A stretch of DNA of 64,000 nucleotides from Flammula alnicola (taxonomy: Eukaryota > Basidiomycota > Agaricomycetes > Agaricales > Strophariaceae). This document shows, in pieces, positions 22,163 through 34,532 of this stretch. Within the stretch, counting starts at the first letter, position 1, and every line of letters begins with the position of its first letter. A model generated the notes under the pieces. It had not been told where the DNA came from. It searched no databases and was given only the letters and a program-made list of their open reading frames with translations. The stretch covers positions 1 to 64,000 of the forward strand of contig JADNRV010000216.1 of NCBI GenBank assembly GCA_015499995.1, written 5' to 3'. Made by a program: the position numbers and the translations under genes.

Positions 22163-23477
22163 GCCGGTTGTGGACTGTGTGTCCCAGAGGGAAGGAAACC
22201 TACACAAGAAGGTAGGGCAAGGAGGGGAAACATTGCCACATTGCCCATAGAGACAATCGTCACCTGTATGTTCGAGAAGCTGTTCTACCTAGAATGGATG
22301 CAAACGGAGGGCCGGAAACATTGAAAAAGTCGACAGTCCGACCTCGTGTGGGCCCTGTTATATCCACCAAAGGGCATGTCTGCCTGCAGATAGAACGGCC
22401 GTCCGTTACTAACGGGACTATGTAGTCTTAGAAACTCGATTGACACTCCGTCATAGACCGACGGTATGATCATCAACCAGTACGCTGCAAGATACGTAAA
22501 ATGGGTTTTGTGGGTCCGTAACAAAAAAAAATCAAACCAGAGAAGACCCACCACTCATTACTGAGGAACCACGGCAAAAGTCCAGAGGGACAGTGTGAAA
22601 GAGGCAGGGCTGGCAATTTGGTCGCTTGCATGGCAAGTGATCATGACGTGATTTTCTTATCGGAGAAGACACACATTGGCAAATGACAGAGAGCGCTGGA
22701 CCCTGAGCGCTAATTCAGTCAATCATGTTCGCCGCCTACGAGTTACTTTCCGGAAATAGAGGATTCAAGGCATGAAAGAGCAGATGTGACAGACTATTGA
22801 CTAGTGACTCTTCAATTGATGGACTGTTGAAATCAAATCTGCAAGCACGCGATCGTCTCAAGATCGGACTGAGGAAAGCAGAGAAAAATGAATTCCGGTT
22901 GGCCTCTGTGAGCGTTGTGAGGGCAAACGGATGGGGACTAAAGTACACAATGACCGGCTTATGTAGTCTAGCAATGAAAATCACGGGATTGAATCCCGAC
23001 GCACGTGCATTGCGCACGCTCGGCGCTCGCACAACTTCGCACAACCTCCCAATATTCCAACATGGACGAATGCGGAGGACTTGGAACAGATATCCTGTCA
23101 ATCGGTTAGAGGCTTAGAGCGCATTTTGTCCGCTTGTCCGAAACTTCAGCACGGGTCAGTGTTCTTGATGTTTCATGACCTTGGTTTAAAAAACTTTATC
23201 ATTGAACAGATACGTGAAAGAGAAAAGAACAATGCAAGAGTATTACAATACTATAGACTGGATACATCGAGACACTGGCACTTTATATTTGTATCCCCTC
23301 CACTTCTATTTATCTTGTCAAGTTATCGTATCTTCAAGGCACTACGGCGGGGAACGGTGAGTACATATGGGTAACGGTGCGCCAGACGAATATCCTGATC
23401 AAATTACAGTACTAAAAATGGACGTAGGTATCTCGATAAAAGATGCAAGAGGGAAAAAAGATGGATGAAGGACCGTA
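22163..23477. other. intergenic, membrane protein to PARP gene
   Basis: About 1.3 kb between the 5' side of the membrane protein gene and the 3' end of the PARP gene. Short frames only, most with non-ATG starts, and no family recognised. Confidence 0.45.
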
Positions 23478-25291
23478 TCAGAAAACGACCAAAAAAACAG
23501 GACGAATAGCATCGTCAGAGTAGACAATAGTCTCATTTAGGGTCCCATTCTGACTGTCATAGACAACCTACGCAAAATAAAGTGTTATTCACCGATCTCG
23601 CGGGAACATGCCATTGAAAACTTTACCGAGTTAAAACCAGGAGGACAGGACATGACCTCGTTGCCCCTATTAACGGAACGGACATTTCCTAGAATGACTT
23701 TCGTTAAAATGATAGCCCCGGTGCCGCCGCCTGTGAAACCATAAGCGCTGTAGTAAAGATACATTGAGACAGGGAAGGATGGAGAAAATTCAAAGTAAAG
23801 TCTTACTGATTTGCTGCTGAAGATGAGTAGATTCCAGGTCCAAAGCTGACATCATTACGTCAGATATCAGTAAAGACCTGTACAGATATAGAGCACTCAC
23901 GATCCGGAGGGGTTTGCAAGGCTCGTCTTGAACGAAGTTCTCAGTATGGAACAGAGCGCACATGTGGTATTAGAACAAAGCTGGGTATTTCCAGGTGATC
24001 CAAGGGTACATTTCCGCGTTGTTCCGTGATAGCGAAATACTTCGTTACCGACGTTTCTTCTGCATGGGCCAAAGGCAATTAACCAAGAGAATCAAAAAGA
24101 AAGAGAAACACACACTTGTATCTATCGTATGGCTGGAGGAAACTTTTGTTTTCGATGATTTTGTAAATCTTCTTGATGGTTGGAATTGGTGTCCCGGGAT
24201 ATTTCCATGCGTTTGTGAACTTGTTTTGAACTATTTGCAATGCATTATTAAGGGGATCGTACAGCTCTAGATAGACATCGACAAACCAAGTTCGTATGTG
24301 GCGTGCCCTTGGGGAGCTTCTAGGATAAGCGGGGTCGACTTCATTGCAATTTTCTTGCATGTCTTTCCACATAGGTGATATCGCTTGTATTTTGGTCGAC
24401 TTTTGCATAATAAACAAGCAAGTTTCGCGCTTTCCCGACAGTTTACACCGCACTGATTGTATCCTGGAACTTTCGGCCGACGATGACAATACTAAGAAGT
24501 ATGAGAGACTTGCAATAATCCATACACTAGCGGGGACTCACATCGCACATGTTTGGGTTGGCAGGCCCAGCCTTACACAGCTTCTCTGCGCATGTGAGTC
24601 CACATGTAACGTATTTTCTACCGCGACATGGCTTAACGAGGCAAACCTAAGGAGATTGAAGAATAGCATCAGAGGTCGCTACTTATTTAAATGATGGACA
24701 AGGATGCTTACAACGCAGAGTGGCGCGTTGGCATTGAGCTGTCTCGATCCTCCATGATGGGTCTGATTTCCCTGACCATGGGGTCGCTGAAGAGAGAGGG
24801 TTCTGAGAGGGCGTGATAGGTCCCTTACGTTAGGACTCCTGAGTGGAGCAGGAGATGGTGATCCTCCTCGGTTTGAGTTACGAAATGCGCCCCTTTGGTT
24901 CAAGGGTGATACACCACGACCGCCTAAATTTCGAGGAGTGGACGATGCACTTTGATTCTTGGCACTTTCAAGAATGCCGGCGCAACGAAATCCACAAGTC
25001 GGATAGCTTTTGCCTCCCCTCGAATATGGCGGTCGCTGCTCGCAAACCTACATATGATATTGGTCCCAGTTTTCTGTTATTTGTAGCCTTTGAACTCACA
25101 ATGCACACCGTAATGCCGGGGTAGCAAAGAGGGGGTACTTCAGCAACCTCGTCGATGCCCTCAAGGGAAAGGTTGTCGTCATCATCGCCTACAAATCCGT
25201 CATCGCTTCCAAGATCGCTGTTGTTATCATCGCTGTGCAGAGTCGCTCCGTAAGGAGTGTCGAATTCACGTTCCTCGCCGATTGATGCCAT
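23478..25291 (-). CDS. PARP-catalytic-domain protein with Cys-rich modules
   Basis: This encodes a 450-aa ADP-ribosyltransferase of the PARP/ARTD superfamily. Nine exons 5' to 3': 25109-25291, 24712-25047, 24542-24646, 24287-24491, 24116-24230, 23901-24059, 23807-23845, 23627-23747 and 23478-23567. They add up to exactly 451 codons. The N-terminal half has four Cys modules of the form C-x2-C-x-[RK]-P...CG-x2-C: VCEQRPPYSRGGKSYPTCGF, CVVCLVKPCRGRKYVTCG, CDYCHRRPKVPGYNQCG and CLLCKSRPKYKRYHLCG. The first keeps only part of the pattern. They are probably zinc-binding. The catalytic half has KKIYKIIENKSFLQPYDRYK, FRYHGTTRKC (His), FGPGIYSSSAANH (Tyr) and GTLNETIVYSDDAIRP (Glu), so the H-Y-E triad is complete. 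NAD+-dependent transfer is expected; poly- versus mono-ADP-ribosylation is open. Confidence 0.88.
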
Positions 25292-25661
25292 GGTAAAGGC
25301 TTGAAAGAAAAGAGGATGATGGGACCTCTGGACATGAGAGGGACAATAAGGGTTCCGTAATGGGAGAATGATGGCAAGCCGCGTTCAGAATGTAGCGCAA
25401 GGTCGATGAAGTGATAACCTTCAAAGGATTCCGAACATGATATCCCTACCAACCCAATGGCCCTCGATCGGGGGTTAGGAACGGCAGATTCCCAGGTTTC
25501 TGTGTCGAACAGCCTCGTTGTGCCTAGGATTGCCACAGTGACTCCTTCAGATCATATGATACTTACATCCGGGCGTCAAAAGGAAGAAAGTGATTCGAGA
25601 AGCCGAGGGGATGGAGAATCCTACCTCCACAGGTTTGGTGAGAGCTTTGTGTTGGGAAATC

Positions 25662-25698
25662 GGTTGCGCTCACTAGAATATATCTAGTGAGCGCAACC
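25662..25698. repeat. perfect 16-bp inverted repeat, 5-nt loop
   Basis: The arm GGTTGCGCTCACTAGA (25662-25677), a loop ATATA and the exact reverse complement (25683-25698) form a 37-nt perfect hairpin. It is not followed by a T-run and lies upstream of the PARP start (-) and far from APC1. Its role is unknown. Confidence 0.9.
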
Positions 25699-26186
25699 AG
25701 TGAAGAATCTATCACAGAATTGTGCCTCCACTATCACATTTCCCTTCGAAGGTTTTCACAAATCATGTTCCATTTCCATTCTGAAGCGCACTTACCACGC
25801 AGTTTCAACGTGCCTTGAGTGTCTCCTGATTCCTTCCCACCACACGAGGTACCCCTTCCGCAGGAAAATCTGTTCCCGTCGTCATTCTCCGCCAATGAGC
25901 CTTCAGCGATGGCCGCAGATAGCTGAAAGAATTTCACCATACCTGGAATCTGGTTAAGCGCTGGTGGGGGATATCCGGAATAAGCCTGGCCCATCCCAAA
26001 ACGAATCCCAAGGTGAAGTTCCAGCTAATTGAACTATAATTACATTTCAGGATTTCAGGACTTTTGATAGATGATTGCACCAAATACCTTGCACGAGCAC
26101 TGTGAGTTTGAATCTCTCAGCGGGATAAAGCTTCTTCTACCTCCTGGTTTTCATGCGCTTGTTCAGCTGATGCTAATCCCCAGTCG

Positions 26187-26222
26187 TTGCTGCTGCTGCT
26201 GCTGCTGCAGCAGCAGCAGCAA
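26187..26222. repeat. CTG/CAG trinucleotide palindrome
   Basis: A run of CTG triplets passes directly into a run of CAG triplets at 26207/26208. This makes a loop-free palindrome of about 30 bp within a trinucleotide microsatellite. Such a sequence can extrude as a cruciform and is prone to length change. Confidence 0.9.
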
Positions 26223-27072
26223 TCGCAGCAGTTAATCGCCTGACAGTAACTCACACAACTTATCGCCGCAATCCACCGCGAGCGGCGCGCCAGAGGAAAG
26301 GAGGTCGCCTCAGAAAACTTTGAATCTTTTGTATCGATAGTTTGGATTCCTGAGCAAAGAAGGTAGCGTCGTTGCAGTAAAGATTCATAATAAACATACC
26401 TGTCGAGGTAAATCGAATGTGCGGTATATTCTTCATGCAATCCATATTTATTCATTCGGTAATTTAAACCATCCCATGGCTCTGACCGCAATGTCATTGG
26501 ACGAAGGCACAGCAATTTGGCCTAAACTTAGGCTGATTGTCTGTACAAAGCTAAACGCTGTTTCAATCATTCACGGCGATGGGACACACCTTGAATAAAA
26601 AAACATTGCCATCTGGTCCACTTGACCACAGTCATGTTCACCCCGCGCACATACCCACCTCCGCATTGGCCAAATTTTCGAGCTTCCTGAGGTTGAGTTC
26701 ATGATGGTGCAAAGACGCAACGCCATTGTATGCGATATCAACTTCAGTATCACCCTTTCAGCACAGTGCATGGGTAGTAATTTTTTCGGTGCGGTTGGTG
26801 CAGCCTTTGCACCGTGTACACGATCGAACATCGTGGATGCAATTTCCTGAGTTACTTCGAAGTTCAAATTTAGCAAGATCGAGAAATCAAGCAGATAGCG
26901 CCGCACTCATGTGTCAAGAACCTCCTCACCACATTTTGTATCCCTAGGAGATATTTTCTTGGTATTCTGGCAAGAGACAGGCAAAGTTTTGAAGGAAGGA
27001 GGCTCTAGCCAAGTTACATTTGCACTACAAATGGGTGTAAATAACGCGCGTTTTGCGGTTTTGCCAGCTTGA

Positions 27073-30000
27073 ATGCCACCCATAATTGTCACAGCCCAAG
27101 GGCCGCCGACATCGTCTGCCCTCAAGTTCCTAAGTCGAAACACAGCATCGTCAGGGACTCCTGCCCATGATACACCTCTGCTACAAGCAATAAGGGTTGC
27201 GCTACGCGGTTCGGATACGGAGAACGTGTCCTCGATACAAACCGCGACATTTTTCACAGGTGGCGCGTCGAAGGAACCTGAATTGACATGGAATGCACAT
27301 ACTGCCGTGTTGAGCTATGGCGAGGTAATGGTGAAAAGATGGAGTTTCGATCAGGAGGGAGAGTCTATCCAGTGGGCGTGTCTTGGTGAACTAGAACAGG
27401 CTGCCACCCCAAACATTTCATTGACGAAGGTTGCGAACGATGCCAATGCGGACCCTCCATCTTCCGACTCAGGAATCACAAACCGACCGACTTTTGGCCC
27501 GTTTTCTCGCCCTCATATCCATCCCAAGTTCGATCCCGGGCCTCCGGAGGCTACCCCAGCAGTATTCGTGTTCTTGAGGAGCATTGGTAAGATATACCTC
27601 TTAAACGGCGTGGACTATACATTTTCCCTGCCTTTTATTGTCCGGAAGGCGTGGCCGATTTCTCCTCACGGTGTCATAATCCAACGAGTTTTGGAGCCCT
27701 CGGAGCTGCTGGAAGCAGAGTCCACTGGAGACGACGTATTGCCCACTATATTTTCCGTCACCAGTCCATTTTCAGAGGCGGCCGCTGTCGGCCTTACCTC
27801 TGGCATCCTAGGACAAACACACGACATGCCTGCTATGTTAAAGGACGAAGATGAACACTCGACGAAGCCCTTGAAATCCATTCCTCCAACGGAAATGATC
27901 GTCTGGGCCTCACATTGCAGTATCATCGCCGATGTATGCCTCGTCGTCACCGTGAACACCGAAAAGCGATTAATGTCCATCTGGCGATATGTTTTTATCA
28001 AACCGAAAGACACACCCGTGTCATATGGACGTAATAAGCCTCCTGCGCCTCCTACAACCACAAGCTCCAAACGGCAATCGATGTCAGGTGGCGGAAGTCG
28101 CAGGACCTCTGCTATGTTCGACGGCGGTCGTGACCGCATCCACCCCATGTCTCCGAACTCGCGCTCGCGAGAGCACGTCCTTGCACCAGACGTGTTTGAA
28201 CTTGCGGATATGCCACCACTTTCATCACTGCCTGGCATGGCGCCTTCCCTCTCTTCGACGACCACTATGGCCTCTCTCGTGACCGTGACCGGGGCCACTG
28301 CTTCCGCCAAACGTGCAGCAAGTCAACGACAAGGGCCTGTTAAAGCCAGACGCAATTCATTATCACGAAATGATCTCAGCACCACGATGGACAGGATGGC
28401 ATTGGGTGGTGGTAGATTAGATTCTGATGGCGCCCTCACACCACCGGAACATGGCAGGATGAAAGCAGTGTATTGGATGGAATGCCTGCTTATACATCAA
28501 ATCCAAGAAGAAGAGTACGTCCACTGCACATGTCGACGAGATGTCGGTCTAATGACTTTCTCTCTTCAGTGCCCTCTCATGGCGAAACATCTCAGTGTCA
28601 ATATTTGACGATCGGTTTGATGGCAAAGAATCTCGTTGTTCGATGTCGGTCTGTCTTCCAGCAAGCAAGAGCATGCAAATATTTTCCATTGCCCACCAAC
28701 CTGATAGGACTATGTTCGTTACCCCCATATCGGAGATACCTGCCCTTTCTGCCACGTCTCTGCGAGCTACACGTGGAAATGTTTGGGATTTACTGGTCGT
28801 TAAACCCCATGGACAGCTATCCCTCCTCACTCACGGATTGTGCGAAATCCCCGTTCAAGTGCAATACCAGCCAGAAAAAGTCCAAGGAAAAGGAGAGCTG
28901 GACATGGATATATCAATATCTCCAGAACAGGGGCCTCATGGACAAGTAGTCTTTGCCCAAGAAGCCCAGTGGGGCACGACGACATTAATCCATGAAGATG
29001 GATGGAAATCCCAAATTACTTTCGACTTATGTCCGCTAGACAAGCTTGTCATCGAGTGTTTCCAACTACTTGCGCTCATACTTCCCCCAGAGCTCACTTT
29101 TGAGATCCATCGTCTGTTCCTGGAGAAGTGGTCAGCGATGACATGGTCAACAGCGGAAAATGTCGAATTTGAGTGCTTCTCTTCATCACTCTACGCAGTC
29201 TTCGGGCTTGAATTCCAGGTCGTTGCTCCTCCTTCAGACCCTTGGCTGCGGCTTTTCCATTCCAGATCGCATGATCATTTTGCGGAAGATCCTGCTTTGA
29301 AGTTTCTCCGCCTACCACCACTCATCCCTCCTCCTCGCCCAATACAAAGAACTGAACCTCCACATCCAATGCTTGCCCCTCTCTTATATGGATTACACAC
29401 ACTGGCCGAGCACCTCCGTCTTTCAATACCACGGCAAAAGGACTTGCTGAAGTTCGCACCCATCGTCTGTCGTATAGCAGTGGCAGTGCGTCCAGAATGG
29501 GCAGATTACTGGAAACGTTTGGTACCTGGTGCAATGAGCGACTGGCCGTCTTCGCTAACCTCTCGTATGCTTTTAGTTTTAATATGTCTGTCTCTTTAGC
29601 GCTGATAGCTATCACAGAACCAGACCATCTCGACGATCGGATACCAGTATGGCCGCCAGACATATCAGCTATCCTTTATGGACGCGTCAGCACGCCAGAT
29701 TGGAACGCACCATGGCACGACGTTCAACACATCGTTACGCGCTTCTCTATAACCCCCTCTCTCGAATACGGCGTCTGCGACCCGCTTCACGAATTGCACA
29801 AACTCAGTCTCCTCTACAATACGCTTTCTGATGGGAAGGTCACCGATGGTCAAAAGCGAGCCGAGAATGTCATCTATCAAATGGTATCGCAGAATGGCGA
29901 GCGCGACGTTTCGTCGGAACTTCCTTTAGGGGTCGCTGCTCCTTTGAGAGAGGCTGCAAGGACATGTCAACTTGCGCCTCCTGGAAATTGGCCCCTGGAA

Positions 30001-33000
30001 GCGTATCGTGTCATTGGCCGCAATGACCTTGCTGCTTCTGCCACGCAGAATCCTGATACATTCATAAGCGATGGATACAAATCAAGGAAGGAGTCCATTG
30101 TAAGTCTGTCTTATCTTCGTATTGCAATTATTCTAAACACAATTTTAGAATCCTATAAACCTCGAGAAACGATTGGCGGAATTACAGCCGAGGCTCGTAC
30201 ACTGGCTGGCGAAGCGGACGGAGCGTCTGGTGTGGACATCAATCTCAAGGAGTTTACTGACGTCCGATTCGGACTTGATCGTCGACTGGAAGAAGTTGCT
30301 CGTATGCTGTGTTCTTCGGCAGTTCCCTCTGTGAAGAGTATAGATCGGCCTGAATTAAGGTCCGTATTTCGAGACAAAAGTTCGTTTGCAAGTGGATAAT
30401 GACACCTATTTTCCTCACAGTGAGCACGACCAAACCAAGGAGCATCAGAACCAGGTCGTACGCGTAGCAGAACGAACATTTGCGCTGCCCTATGGTCGGG
30501 CTATGTTCACATTCGGGTCTGTCCCTGTAGTGACACGCGAAGCCTACTCAATTCCCAAAATCGAATACAACATCCGTGTTCAGCCACTGAACATCCTCGT
30601 CACGCCCGAACCTGGCAAAATTTCTCCCGAATCCGTTGCCTGGGGTGAATTCCATAACGGCGTCGCTGCTGGGTTGCGCATTGCTCCTTCTGCACCTGGT
30701 GTGGAAAGTTCATGGATAGCTTTCAACAAGCCAACAGAGCTTTCACCAGAACATGCCGGGTTCCTCCTTGCCTTGGGACTCACAGGACACCTGAAAGAGA
30801 TGCTGACGTGGCACACTTTCTCGTACCTTACACCGAAACACGATCTAACATCTATTGGTGTCTTGCTTGGCATGGCAGCAGCCAACGTCGGCAGTGGAAA
30901 TCAACATGTCACAAAATTACTTGCCGTGCACACACCTGCTCTCCTTCCAACACCAACTGTGGACCTCAACGTGTCATTAGTCGCCCAGGCAGCTGGGTTA
31001 TACGGCGTTGGCCTTGTCTACCTAGGTACAAGGAACCGACGGATGGCTGAAGTATGCCTCAGTCAGATCAGCCGACGTGACCTTGTCCAACCGGATTTGA
31101 GCAATGAGCACCGTGAAGCTTACACGTATTCGGGCGCTCTCGCGTTCGGAATGATTATGCTTGGAAAGGGCACAATAATACCAGCGGATCTCGTCATTCT
31201 GAAGCGCTTGAGTATTCTCATCCACGGAGATACGAATACAATGGTGGGCAAACAGACCAAGGCCCCCTTCGATATCAACTTGACCTCGCCTGCGGCTGCT
31301 GTTGCCCTGGGACTCATGTATCTGAGGACAGGTCGCAAGGATATCGCCGATATGTTGACGATACCCGACACTGTGGTTTCCCTCAACGCCATTCAACCTT
31401 CGTTCTTGCTCGTTCGGACCATGGCGAGAGCACTTATTATGTGGGATACCGTCGTTCCGAGCAACGAATGGCTCATTCGCCAAATCCCAAGGACAATATT
31501 GGATGCCATAGAGACTCGGACGAAGACAGGAAAGCCGATTGACGATGCCATGGAATTGGCGTATTACAACATTATAGCTGGTGGTTGTTTCGTTGTAGGT
31601 CTCAAGTACGCTGGTACTGCGCGTCAAGAAGCCTATCAAATGATAGTCAAGCATTTCGACAACTTCACACGGATGGCATACGGAAGTGGTTAGTGTATTT
31701 ATAGTGAACTCTTCTTGTTAATTGTCTAATTTTTGTCGTAGGGCCCGCTTTCGACCACAAGATCAAGCGTTCGGCAATTCGAGATGGTCTGAACCTGATT
31801 TCCATCTCACTCAGCATGGTCATGGCTGGTACTGGTGAAATAACCTGCTTGCGTCGCCTCCGATATGCTTATGGGATGTCTCAACAAATGATGTACCATC
31901 ATGGCTTCAAATACGGCGTTCATGTTGCCACGCACATGTCGTTGGGGCTATTATTCCTGGGAGGTGGCCGCTTCACATTAGGAACTTCGGATGCTGCCAT
32001 AGCCTGCATGGTGACGGCATTCTTCCCTCGATTCAACCACGTTTCGTCGGACAATAGAAGCTTTTTGCAGGCTCTAAGGCATATGTGGGTTCTAGCTGTG
32101 GAACCTCGGTGTCTTATTACACGTGACGTCGACACGAACGAAATTGTTTATCTACCAGTCAAGATCACGATGAAAGAAGGCGATGTAGTGGAGCAAACAC
32201 AACTGATCACGCCGACTCTTATCCCGGACATGGACAAACTCATGTCGATTCGTGTGGACACCCCTCGCTACTGGCCATTCTATCTTGATACAGCGGCACA
32301 CCCTCACCACAAAGAAGCCCTATTACGAAGTCAGACCTTATACGTCAAACGCCGAACGGCGTTTTTGAGCTACACAGAGGACCCTAGGGGCAGTCGAAGT
32401 CTCTTCGTTCGTTCTGGATCCTCTGCTGGTGACGCCGCTACGTTAGACTTCCCACAGCTAACAGACACCAAAACCCACCCTGCCGGCGATATCAGCGAAT
32501 TTATCACTTCCTTCTCCAATAACGTACTCTTCCTAGCCTTTGCAGATCATTTCTGTCGTGCGGATAGTCAGAACGCAACACACGAAGAACGGCTGTTCCA
32601 GACCTACTGCCACGCTGTACTCCTCGACAGCATCCTCCAAGACAAGCCCCAGACACTCCAATCGCACCTCACTCTCTACATGTACCGCAACATGTCCCCG
32701 AAATCCCGCTATTTCCACCTCCGTCTGCAAGATCTGCGCTTTGCGGCTGATTTTTACGCCAAGGTGTACGACCGGCGGTTCAGTGGCAAACAGGAGAATA
32801 ATGCGCGCTCGGCTTTGATTAGGGGCTCGACAGTGCAAGGCGCACTCCACGCCCTCGACCGAAAGCTTGACGAGGTACGGACGTTGCCTAGTTTCTTGGG
32901 CTATATAGGACGCTATGCGAGGGGTGAGCCGTTACCGCAGGCGAGGGCCTCAGGGGTCGCGGTTGGCGGGGGTGTAAACATGGATGTAGATGGGGATGCG

Positions 33001-33279
33001 ATTGACGACGAGATGGTGGCCCGATATCTTGGATGGTATCTCCTGCGCAACGGCGTGCCCGTGTCGACACTGTTGGTGGTCCTCGGTCAACTCGCCAGGG
33101 ACGCCCATGCTCAGTGCATAAGCACGCCTCCCCCAGCCGGCACCTCGGACGAACGGAGGCTGGATTTGGGGATCAAAGAGGTTTTGCACTCTACCGGAAA
33201 TAAAATGACTACTGCGCTTGGGTCTGGTTGGAGCGTGCGATCGCTGAACGAGATTCTTGAAGCGTGGAAGCTTACTTGA
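27073..33279 (+). CDS. Anaphase-promoting complex subunit 1 (APC1)
   Basis: This encodes a protein of about 1,979 aa, the largest scaffold of the APC/C ubiquitin ligase that drives anaphase and mitotic exit. The N-terminal part (WACLGELEQA, SIGKIYLLNGVDYTFSLPF) is the beta-propeller region. The middle includes TDVRFGLDRRLEEVARMLCS. The C-terminal half carries proteasome/cyclosome repeats (TSIGVLLGMAAANVGSGNQH, GLYGVGLVYLGTRNRRMAEV, AVALGLMYLRTGRKD, THMSLGLLFLGGGRFTLGTS). Exons: 27073-28514, 28570-29564, 29618-30103, 30149-30359, 30421-31688 and 31742-33279. For the third intron the good-looking GTAAGT donor at 30100 breaks the frame. A GTCTGT donor at 30104 keeps it and makes the total exactly 1,980 codons. 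A one-base deletion is the alternative. The family assignment is firm. Confidence 0.93.
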
Positions 33280-34532
33280 AATTGCTGTCGTCGTTTGGTC
33301 CTTGTATGTATGTAGCCTTAGCTTTATTTGTTGTATATTATTTTCGGGAGTATGCTAATTATTTTCTCGAGGTGCGCTTTTGCGAAGTAAAATAAGCGCC
33401 CATGTGCCGATCGACTACTCGGAGGTGTAAGTCGTATAAGTGTATGTCAATGTAAGCGAAGATACAAATTTCCTTTCTATTTGGCCTTTGGGCTGAAGGG
33501 CGCCAAGCGTGTTATATTTCTAGGCGGAGTTCCCCTTGTAAGTACTTTAATTTTTATTACTGTACTTACATGCATATGTGTGGCAGAGGCCTAGGAATTA
33601 TCTTCTGGCATGACGTCTATTGACGGTCGTCATCATACATTGGCATTGGAGCTACGCACGCTCATGTCGGCTCCAAGGGGTTTGAGTTTTTCTGTTGTTT
33701 CGACTTTCAGGTTTTCGACTTTCGATTTATTGAGCAAGCTCATTGGGCTAGCGCCATTAGCAATAAGCATCTAGCCTCGGTGAGGCTGGTAAGTACTCAG
33801 ACTGGGATGTTGTCAATTGAAGTCGGGAAGGCAGGAAGATGATAAATAAGTACTAGTCGGTCGGTTTGGTATTTGACAAGTTCTGCGTTCAAGTTGGCGA
33901 TCAAAGGCTTTCGAATTAAAGTTGGATTTGACGTACAGAGGCGGTATGTATGTATTGAATTAATGTTGACCTCGAGGGCCTTCGAGGATGGATTTCAAGG
34001 AAGTATGGATGTCGACTTGGTACCTTTGACACATATTCGTCAGTGATATACGGCTCGGAGGGTGGGTCAGGTTGTTAGGTTGGGGATCGGAGCGCACCGG
34101 TCGCCGCTCAGGCTCTACCTCTGAAACTTCTGGGAATGCTTGTGTAGGCGGCATGATCAGGGATCAAATTTGTGGGGATCATGATCTACCACCCTCGCGG
34201 AACTTGGAAACGGAAGCAAGTTGGCGCCCAGGTGTGCCAGATTTCGCGCTCTGCCTTGGGGGAGTGCATATTCGGGTTTCAAGTGGGAGGATCACTTTGG
34301 GATTTGTGAGACTGAATAATAGTAAGAAAAAGCGCGCGACCAGTTGGCTACACAAGGGCTGGAAAGTTGAATATTGATTGAGCAATGACGACTCGGAGAT
34401 CAGGTCTGCGAGTGGTTTGGTAAGACGCTTGCGGACCGCAGTGCAGGTGCGGTGTCGACTCGGAGGCTGAGGGGTTAAGTACTCAAGTACTCAAGGCTTG
34501 ACGTGCGTTGCATCGTATAATTGTAAAGACGC
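33280..34532. other. intergenic, APC1 to repeat array
   Basis: About 1.25 kb without a supported gene. It contains APC1 3' UTR and low-complexity direct repeats near 34480 (AGTACTCAAGTACTCAAG). It ends where homology to the tandem repeat unit begins. Confidence 0.5.

Larger units (their letters stand above)
25292..27072. other. divergent intergenic region, PARP and APC1
   Basis: About 1.8 kb between the divergent PARP (-) and APC1 (+) genes. It holds a perfect 16-bp hairpin (25662-25698) and a CTG/CAG palindrome (26187-26222). A minus-strand stretch near 26650-26850 reads HHHELNLRKLENLANAEVGM, which looks protein-like but is short and unassigned. No complete gene could be supported. Confidence 0.45.

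Noticed and set aside
22285..22554. 89-codon minus-strand hydrophobic frame upstream of the membrane protein gene
   Set aside because: It starts at GTG and no splice connection to the downstream gene could be justified.
22960..23030. tRNA-like T-arm (CGGGATTGAATCCCG)
   Set aside because: No matching A box, anticodon arm or acceptor stem was found upstream; a chance palindrome.
25189..25536. 115-codon minus-strand frame overlapping the PARP start
   Set aside because: It starts at GTG and is in another frame than the PARP first exon, which has a good ATG and phase-consistent splicing.
26571..26906. 111-codon minus-strand open frame
   Set aside because: It starts at GTG, not ATG, and its sequence matches no family; the protein-like motif nearby is in a different frame.
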